Part shown: in pieces, positions 25,384 to 30,619 of the stretch | Numbering within the stretch: position 1 is the stretch's first letter | How the letters are laid out: each line of letters starts with the position of its first letter | Source of the DNA: Planctomycetota bacterium | GTDB lineage: Bacteria; Planctomycetota; Planctomycetia; Isosphaerales; Isosphaeraceae | Direction of reading: 5' to 3' | DNA: 30,619 bases | Assembly: GCA_021777685.1 (NCBI GenBank) | Contig: JAJYDH010000006.1 | Span: 1 to 30,619, forward strand | Notes under the pieces: generated by a model | The model's database searches: none | Seen by the model: the letters and a program-made list of their open reading frames with translations, nothing else | What the model was told of the DNA's origin: nothing | Program-made: the position numbers and the translations under genes

Positions 25384-26955
25384 ATGCCCCACGCTCGACC
25401 CCGCTGGTTTCGCGTCGCCCGAGTCCGACTCCATCGATCGCTATCGAGGCTCGACCGCTCGGCGCCGCTCTGGCTGTCCTGGTTGCCGTCCTGGGGGACC
25501 AGCCTGCTCATCCACGCGGTCGCCCTGGTGATCCTGGCCACGTTCGTCTATGCGACCGGCCGGAAGGCGGACGATCGGTTCGACTTCGACTCGCGGATCA
25601 TCTCGCTGGCGGACGAGGACTTCACGTCGCTGGTCCCGGCCGACCGGTCGGGCGACCCGTTCACCGACGCGAACTCGGACCAGTCGCCGTCGACGTCGCT
25701 CGACCCGACCGGCTCGGCCACGGGCCGGCCGCCGCTCGTCGCCAACATGACGTTCGGGCCGAGCCTGAGCATGCCCGAGCGTTCCCTGGCCTCGCGCCAG
25801 ACCGGGCTCGCGGACGCCATGCAGACGGTCCGCGTGCACACCGAGGACATGGTAGCGCCGTTCGCGGGGAGGGCGGGGCCGACCAAGGCCATGCTCATCG
25901 TCCGAGAGGGGGGGACGACCGCCTCCGAGCGGGCCGTCCAGGAGGGCCTGAACTGGCTGATGAGGCATCAGCGGCTCGACGGGGGATGGAGCCTGGACGT
26001 GACGGGCGAATGCCGGATGACCCCCGGATGCCCCGAGGACGTCCACGCGATGTCCGACACCGCCGCCACCGGCCTGGCGCTCCTGCCGTTCCTCGGCGCG
26101 GGGCACATCCACACCCAGCCCAGCCGATATCAGGACCAGGTCGCCAAGGGCGTCGACTGGCTGATCACGCACCAGCAGAAGACCGGGGAACTTTATCTGC
26201 CCGGTATGATGCACTCGCAGATGTACAGCCACGCCATCGCCAGCATGGCCCTGTGCGAGGCCTACGGGATCTCGAAAGACCCGAGGCTCCAGGAGCCGGC
26301 CCAGAGGGCGATCAACTTCATCGCGATGGGGCAGAACAAATACGACGGCGGCTGGCGTTACTTCCCGGGAGACCCGGGCGATACCTCGGTCTTCGGCTGG
26401 CAGATGTTCGCGCTCCGGAGCGCCCGGCTGGGCGGCCTGAACGTCCCCAGGAGCGTGCTTCGGGGCTGCTCCCACTACCTCGACGAGGCGGGGGCCGACA
26501 AGCACCGGACCACCTACGGCTACATGCCGGGAATGCCGGCCAAGAACACGATGACCGCCGAGGCGCTGCTCTGCCGCCAGTACCTCGGTTGGCCCCGCGA
26601 CCACCCCTCGCTGATCAAGGGGGCCGCGGGAGTCTGGGAGGACTTGAAGCTCTCCGACGAGCGGAACATCTATTACTGGTATTACGCGACCCAGCTACTG
26701 CACAACATGCAGAACAAGGCCTGGAAGCAGTGGAACACCCGGGTCCGCGACGGGCTGGTCGGCATGCAGGTGATCAGCAAGGGGTGCGACCACGGGAGCT
26801 GGAGCCCGGTCTATCCCCAGCCCGATCGCTGGGGGACTCGGGGGGGCCGGCTGTTCCAGACCTCGCTGTCGATCCTGACCCTGGAGGTCTACTACCGCTT
26901 CCTGCCCCTCTACCGGAACGAGGAACAGCGGGCCGAGGCCGCGCCGAAGCCCTGA
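25384..26955 (+). CDS. Membrane-anchored terpenoid-cyclase/prenyltransferase-like toroid protein
   Basis: This 523-aa protein, from ATG 25384 (ATG 25312 adds 24 residues), has a basic N-terminus, then a transmembrane anchor about residues 34-56 (WGTSLLIHAVALVILATFVY). A Ser/Asp/Thr-rich linker to about residue 180 follows. The rest is an alpha-alpha toroid of the squalene-cyclase/prenyltransferase superfamily, with repeats NWLMRHQRLDGGWSLD, VDWLITHQQKTGELYL and NFIAMGQNKYDGGWRYFPGD, and later YHYWYYAT-like helices (NIYYWYYATQLLHNMQ). It lacks a clear DxDD protonation motif or prenyltransferase zinc ligands, so cyclase activity is doubtful. Related planctomycete proteins are annotated only as squalene cyclase or hypothetical. 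It sits between the M16 and kinase regions, and its role is unknown. Confidence 0.8.
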   Translation: MPHARPRWFRVARVRLHRSLSRLDRSAPLWLSWLPSWGTSLLIHAVALVILATFVYATGRKADDRFDFDSRIISLADEDFTSLVPADRSGDPFTDANSDQSPSTSLDPTGSATGRPPLVANMTFGPSLSMPERSLASRQTGLADAMQTVRVHTEDMVAPFAGRAGPTKAMLIVREGGTTASERAVQEGLNWLMRHQRLDGGWSLDVTGECRMTPGCPEDVHAMSDTAATGLALLPFLGAGHIHTQPSRYQDQVAKGVDWLITHQQKTGELYLPGMMHSQMYSHAIASMALCEAYGISKDPRLQEPAQRAINFIAMGQNKYDGGWRYFPGDPGDTSVFGWQMFALRSARLGGLNVPRSVLRGCSHYLDEAGADKHRTTYGYMPGMPAKNTMTAEALLCRQYLGWPRDHPSLIKGAAGVWEDLKLSDERNIYYWYYATQLLHNMQNKAWKQWNTRVRDGLVGMQVISKGCDHGSWSPVYPQPDRWGTRGGRLFQTSLSILTLEVYYRFLPLYRNEEQRAEAAPKP

Positions 26956-26964
26956 AGATGTAGC

Positions 26965-26996
26965 CGCCCGGGCCTCATCGATGAGAGCCCCGGGCG
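26965..26996. terminator. Bidirectional hairpin between convergent genes
   Basis: CGCCCGGGCCTCAT (26965-26978) pairs imperfectly with ATGAGAGCCCCGGGCG (26981-26996) around CG. It lies between the ends of the toroid gene and the minus-strand secreted-protein gene. No T tract follows on either strand, so the terminator role is inferred from position. Confidence 0.5.
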
Positions 26997-27024
26997 TGGT
27001 CGTCGAATGAGGTCGCGGAGAAGC

Positions 27025-27819
27025 TCAGGGCTGGAACATCCGGAGCGGGATCTTCTTGTAGAGCACGAGCTGGGAGACGTCGACGCTCCGGGGGCCGACA
27101 TTCTGGGGGACGAGATAGACGAGGTCGCCCCGCCGGGCATACGAGTTCGAGCCGAGCGTGACCTGGGTCACGGACATTCCGTTGACGCTGGGCTGGACCG
27201 TGAACCAGTTCATCCCCGGCCCGGCGATCTGGAGCTGGCCATTGCCGGCGCCCTGGAACGGGCCGACGACGTGGAGCCGGTTCGGCATCGCGTATTCCTC
27301 GGGCGACATATAATAGACGATCCCGTAGGTGTTCTGCTGGTCGATGTCGATGAAGTTGAGGCTCCGGTTGTTGCCGACCAGGTTGCTCATCGTTGGCGAG
27401 ACCAGGGATTGGGCCGAGCCTTCGTAGACGTCGATGTGGTCCGCGATGACCGTGTGCGTCCCCGCGCCGTTCGGCCCCAGGACCTCGATCATCGACTGGG
27501 GCGAGAGCTGGTCCGTGGAATACGGCCAGCGCACGAGGAACTGACCGACCCGGTCGGCGGCGATCGGGAACTGCTGCCCCATCTGGTTCTGGACGACCAT
27601 CCAGCGCGGCGTGACGGTGATGATCTCGCCCCAGGACCCCGAGACCGGAATCCTCGCCTGCTGCATGCCCGCCGGGTTGAAGGTGTTGAAGACGCCGTCG
27701 CCGCCATTGGGGAGCGGGCTGCCGAGCAGGCCGACCTGGGCGCGGGCCTGGAGGCCGAGACCGGCGGCGAAGAGCATCCCCACGGCCCAGGCGATCCCCA
27801 ATCTCACGCGGATCTTCAT
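27025..27819 (-). CDS. Secreted protein of unknown function
   Basis: This 264-aa protein begins with a signal peptide (residues 1-27, LFAAGLGLQARAQVG, cleavage near ARAQ). The mature part is beta-rich and hydrophilic: SWGEIITVTPRWMVVQNQMG, QFPIAADRVGQFLVRW, LNFIDIDQQNTYGIVYYM, and a C-terminal sheet YARRGDLVYLVPQNVGPRSV. No metal, heme or nucleophile motif is apparent. Its Gly/Asn-rich beginning (GLLGSPLPNGGDGVFN) may be disordered. It is transcribed alone, convergent with the toroid gene and divergent from the kinase gene. No family beyond a likely planctomycete-specific group is recognised. Confidence 0.78.
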   Translation of the reverse strand: MKIRVRLGIAWAVGMLFAAGLGLQARAQVGLLGSPLPNGGDGVFNTFNPAGMQQARIPVSGSWGEIITVTPRWMVVQNQMGQQFPIAADRVGQFLVRWPYSTDQLSPQSMIEVLGPNGAGTHTVIADHIDVYEGSAQSLVSPTMSNLVGNNRSLNFIDIDQQNTYGIVYYMSPEEYAMPNRLHVVGPFQGAGNGQLQIAGPGMNWFTVQPSVNGMSVTQVTLGSNSYARRGDLVYLVPQNVGPRSVDVSQLVLYKKIPLRMFQP

Positions 27820-27985
27820 GGCCGAAAACTCCGATCCCGCCCAGCCGACCGGTCGAGCCGGCCTCCGGGCCGTCGACGTCGTTCTCTATCCGGGATTTTA
27901 GCACTTCGTCCCGCCCGGATCGAGTCGCCGCCCGGCATTTTCCGCGCCAACCCGCGTGGGAGCGACATCGGCGTCGCCGATCGAT

Positions 27986-28014
27986 TTGCGGAAGAGTGGC
28001 GGATGCCGTAGACT
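27986..28014 (+). promoter_or_regulatory. Possible promoter of the kinase gene
   Basis: TTGCGG (27986-27991) and TAGACT (28009-28014) are separated by 17 bases, about 80 bases before the kinase start. The -35 matches three of six, the -10 four of six. Confidence 0.35.
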
Positions 28015-28092
28015 GATTGAGACGGGGATGGCCCGCCGCGAGAGGGCGAGGGCCGGTCGTCGGGCCTTCGGTAGTATGGACAAGCTGAGCCC

Positions 28093-29796
28093 ATGAGCCA
28101 ACCGGACCGGTCCTCCGCTTCGACCGACACGCCCCTGAACTGGGGCCAGTCCGGGCCCGCACCGCGCGCGAGGGACCTGACCGGGGCGAATCTCGGCGAT
28201 TTCCAGGTCGACCGGCTCCTCGGGCGGGGGGGGATGGGCGAGGTCTACCTCGCCCGCCAGATCAGCCTCAACCGGCAGGTGGCGCTCAAGGTCCTCCGGC
28301 CCGACCTGACCAACCCGACGTATCTCAGCCGATTCGAGGCCGAGGCCTGGGCGGCGGCGAAGCTGAACCACCCGAACATCGTCCACATCTACACGCTGGG
28401 GATCTTCGAGGGGCTCCGGTTCATCGCGATGGAGTACGTCCAGGGGACGAACCTCCGCGAGTACCTGCTCCGCAAGGGGCCCCCCGACCTCCCCCAGGCG
28501 ATCTCGATCATGAGGCAGGCCGGCGCCGCGGTCGGGGCGGCCGGCGAGGTCGGGCTGGTCCACCGCGACATCAAGCCGGAGAACCTGCTCCTGACCCGGA
28601 AGGGGCAGGTCAAGGTGGCCGACTTCGGCCTCTGCCGCGACCTCGACTCCGACCGCCATCACGTCACCCAGCCGGGCGTGACGATGGGCACGCCGCTCTA
28701 CATGAGCCCGGAGCAGGCGCGCGGCCAGTCGATGGACCACCGGAGCGATCTCTATTCGCTGGGCGTGACCTATTACCACATGCTGGCCGGGCACCCGCCG
28801 TTCCGGGCCGAGACGGCGCTGGCGCTGGCGATGAAGCACGTCGCCGACACCCCGGTCGACCTCTCGGTCCACCGGCCGGACCTGCCGCCGGAACTCTGCC
28901 GGCTGGTGATGAAGCTGATGGCCAAGTCGCCGGCCGATCGTTACCAGTCGGCCGCCGAGATGCTCCGCGACCTGACGAAGATCCGCGAGACGCTCCAGGT
29001 CTCGGCGCTGACGGCGGCCTCGGCGTTGCGGGCTGGCCCGTCGTCCCGTGACGTCTTCGCGACGATCGACACCACTCCTAAGCCCAAGGTTGCCCCGGGA
29101 GCGGAGGCCGAGGGCGGCGGCTTCTCGATGGCCTTCGCCTGGCCGAGCGCCGGGACGATGGTCGCCGCGTCACTGGTCGGCCTGCTCCTGGGCGCCGGGG
29201 CCGGCTGGCTCGCCCGGCCGGCCGACCTGCTCGCGGTGGACCCGTTGGCGAGGCCGGCGCCTCCGGCCCTCTGGCTCGCCCCCGATTTGCAGCAGGTCGC
29301 GAAGAAGGACTCGCCCGCCGCGCAGTATCGCCACGCCCAGATCCAGCCGAATCGGGCGGACCGCCAGGCGGCCTGGGTCGCCGTCTCCGAGTATTTCCCC
29401 TCCGACGCCGAATGGACCTCGCGGTCATACACCCAGCTCGCCCGCGAGCTGTTCCGGGGCGGCGACCGTGACCGGCTCAAGGCGTTCGCCGACGTCCTCG
29501 GGACCGACCACTACGGCCGTAACGAGGTGCTTACCCAGGTCATGGTCGCCGGGGTCGCGGCCCTCGACGGCGACGCCGAGAAGGTCCTCGGCTTCTTCGA
29601 CAAGGGCGATTTCAACGTCGTCAATAACCTGCTCGACCCGGCCATCGTCGACTTCGGCCTCGAGGTCGTCCTCCGGCTCAAGGACGACGCCCGCCGGCTC
29701 GGCCTGACCCGAAGCGTCTCCGACAAGCTCCAGGAAACCCAGGCCCACTTGATCCGCCGCCTCTTCGAGATCAAGAGGCGTGACCTCCAGGGTTGA
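28093..29796 (+). CDS. Transmembrane Hanks-type Ser/Thr protein kinase
   Basis: This 567-aa receptor-like kinase has all core motifs: G-loop GRGGMGEVY (44-52), Lys66 (VALKVL), catalytic HRDIKPEN (H157, D159, K161, N164), DFG at 177-179, and MSPEQ at 204-208. The N-terminal 35 residues are disordered and Ser/Pro-rich. After a linker, one transmembrane helix lies at about 354-374 (AGTMVAASLVGLLLGAGAGW). The remaining 190 residues are helical, TPR-like in look (WVAVSEYFPSDAEWTSRSYT, LARELFRGGDRDRLKAFADV), and do not match PASTA. This part could sense envelope signals. The FHA-GAF gene follows 68 bases later, suggesting a kinase and phospho-reader pair, with the PP2C at 20887 as possible antagonist. 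The first Met is taken at 28093, GAG being the only SD. Confidence 0.95.
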   Translation: MSQPDRSSASTDTPLNWGQSGPAPRARDLTGANLGDFQVDRLLGRGGMGEVYLARQISLNRQVALKVLRPDLTNPTYLSRFEAEAWAAAKLNHPNIVHIYTLGIFEGLRFIAMEYVQGTNLREYLLRKGPPDLPQAISIMRQAGAAVGAAGEVGLVHRDIKPENLLLTRKGQVKVADFGLCRDLDSDRHHVTQPGVTMGTPLYMSPEQARGQSMDHRSDLYSLGVTYYHMLAGHPPFRAETALALAMKHVADTPVDLSVHRPDLPPELCRLVMKLMAKSPADRYQSAAEMLRDLTKIRETLQVSALTAASALRAGPSSRDVFATIDTTPKPKVAPGAEAEGGGFSMAFAWPSAGTMVAASLVGLLLGAGAGWLARPADLLAVDPLARPAPPALWLAPDLQQVAKKDSPAAQYRHAQIQPNRADRQAAWVAVSEYFPSDAEWTSRSYTQLARELFRGGDRDRLKAFADVLGTDHYGRNEVLTQVMVAGVAALDGDAEKVLGFFDKGDFNVVNNLLDPAIVDFGLEVVLRLKDDARRLGLTRSVSDKLQETQAHLIRRLFEIKRRDLQG

Positions 29797-29819
29797 CCCG
29801 CCCGCCGGCGGCGGGCGGG
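29797..29819. terminator. GC hairpin between kinase and FHA genes
   Basis: A perfect 10-bp stem, CCCGCCCGCC/GGCGGGCGGG, with a three-base loop begins directly after the kinase stop. With no T tract it may only attenuate or stabilise the transcript. Confidence 0.5.
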
Positions 29820-29864
29820 CCGCCGATCTCGCATCCCCCTTCGGCCTCGAACGGAGCGGTTCGC

Positions 29865-30619
29865 ATGGCATTCCTGAAGAAGATCAGCCCGGAACCGGCC
29901 GGGCAACTGATCGAGATCAAGGGCGACCCGGTCGTCATCGGTCGGCTTCAGGAATGCCAGATCACCCTCGACTCGACCGGGGTCAGCCGCAAGCACGCCG
30001 AGATCCGCCGCGCCGGCGACCGGTTCACCCTGGTCGACCTCCACTCGAGGAACTTCACCCTCCTCAACGGGCGCCGGCTCGACCCCGACGACGACCCGCC
30101 CGTGCTCTCGGCCAACGACCGGATCAAGATCTGCGAGGTCGAGTTCGTCTTCTTCCCCAACGTCCCCAAGGAGCCCGTCCGGCCGCCGGCCGGCATCCCC
30201 GAGGAGATGCTCGTCACCGACGGGGGGCACTACGACGAGAACTCCGGCGCCGTCCACACCCTCGACGCCTCCCGCTCCAGCTCGCTGGCCAGCGCCGTCA
30301 AGCCGGAGGTCAAGCTCAAGGCGATCCTGGAAATCTCGCGGAACCTCTCCAGCGACCTGAAGATCGACACCGTCGCCCCCAAGATCATCGACACCCTGAT
30401 GGAGCTGTTCCCGCAGTCCGAGCGCGGCTTCCTGATCCTGATCGACCAGGCGACCAGGCGGCTGATGCGGAAGGCGTTCAAGTACCGGCCCAACCGGCGG
30501 TCGTCGCTGGTGGCCCCGTACACCGACGAGGTGCCGATGAGCATCAGCCGGTCGATCGTCAACCACGTCATCGGCCAGAAGAAGGCGATCCTCAGCCAGG
30601 ACGCCGGCGCCGACCAGGA
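29865..30619 (+). CDS. FHA-GAF domain protein (3'-truncated by window edge)
   Basis: The frame is open from ATG 29865, with GGAG at 29853-29856, to the window end, giving 251 residues. Residues 8-100 are an FHA domain, which binds phosphothreonine: the signature GRLQECQITL, VSRKHAEIRR (Ser-x-x-His) and LLNGRR Asn are present. After a flexible linker (about 105-150) a GAF-like sensor domain begins near 153 (KLKAILEISRNLSSDLKIDT, FPQSERGFLILIDQATR). Comparable planctomycete proteins often end in an effector such as a SpoIIE phosphatase or a cyclase. The effector here is cut off. Its position after the kinase suggests it reads kinase-made phosphothreonine. Confidence 0.93.
   Translation, partial: MAFLKKISPEPAGQLIEIKGDPVVIGRLQECQITLDSTGVSRKHAEIRRAGDRFTLVDLHSRNFTLLNGRRLDPDDDPPVLSANDRIKICEVEFVFFPNVPKEPVRPPAGIPEEMLVTDGGHYDENSGAVHTLDASRSSSLASAVKPEVKLKAILEISRNLSSDLKIDTVAPKIIDTLMELFPQSERGFLILIDQATRRLMRKAFKYRPNRRSSLVAPYTDEVPMSISRSIVNHVIGQKKAILSQDAGADQ

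Noticed and set aside
28072..28077. TAGTAT as a -10 box of the kinase gene
   Set aside because: It is only 15 bases from the start codon and has no -35 at the right distance; the pair at 27986-28014 is better.

Overview
The window is a GC-rich chromosomal segment from a planctomycete, most likely an Isosphaeraceae-type organism (inference from gene content, not from a database search). The main evidence is the set of lineage-typical secreted families: PSCyt/DUF1549-DUF1553 cytochrome-like protein, DUF1501, a multi-heme PA14 cytochrome, DUF1080, an FG-GAP propeller, a membrane-anchored terpenoid-cyclase-like toroid, and PP2C, Hanks-type kinase and FHA-GAF signalling proteins. I saw no tRNA, rRNA, CRISPR array, transposase or phage gene.

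Region 1 (1-9537, all plus strand) is a secreted redox module. It holds a 5'-truncated DUF1549/DUF1553 protein, a Tat-exported DUF1501 protein, a five-CxxCH cytochrome with an embedded PA14 domain, a secreted beta-propeller of the sugar-dehydrogenase type, and a small rhodanese. A strong terminator closes it. A long CGCCAAG-type inverted repeat lies between the cytochrome and the propeller.

Region 2 (9558-13802, mostly minus strand) holds a 77-aa secreted or lipoprotein-like protein, an HU-family protein with an acidic tail and a good promoter, two overlapping YkgJ-type cysteine-cluster proteins, one small plus-strand membrane protein, and a moaD-moaE-moaA molybdopterin operon. The MoaD has eight residues after its Gly-Gly.

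Region 3 (13838-19165) starts with a second inverted-repeat element. It then carries a seven-repeat FG-GAP protein and an acidic-tailed small protein on minus. On plus it carries a secreted DUF1080 protein, a small membrane protein, a fucose-isomerase-like protein, a nested palindrome and an 81-aa membrane protein.

Region 4 (19158-25150) has a minus-strand set (PP2C phosphatase, Cys/Met-metabolism PLP enzyme, small membrane protein) divergent from a two-domain M16 peptidase that ends in a clear intrinsic terminator.

Region 5 (25384-30619) has the membrane-anchored toroid protein, a convergent secreted protein of unknown function, a transmembrane Ser/Thr kinase, and an FHA-GAF protein cut by the window edge. 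Kinase, FHA reader and the nearby PP2C together suggest a local phospho-signalling neighbourhood.

There is no obvious defence island or mobile element. The most unusual items are the MoaD tail, the acidic tail on HU, the uncharacterised C-terminal module of the PP2C, the five-heme/PA14 cytochrome module, and three separate families of intergenic inverted repeats.
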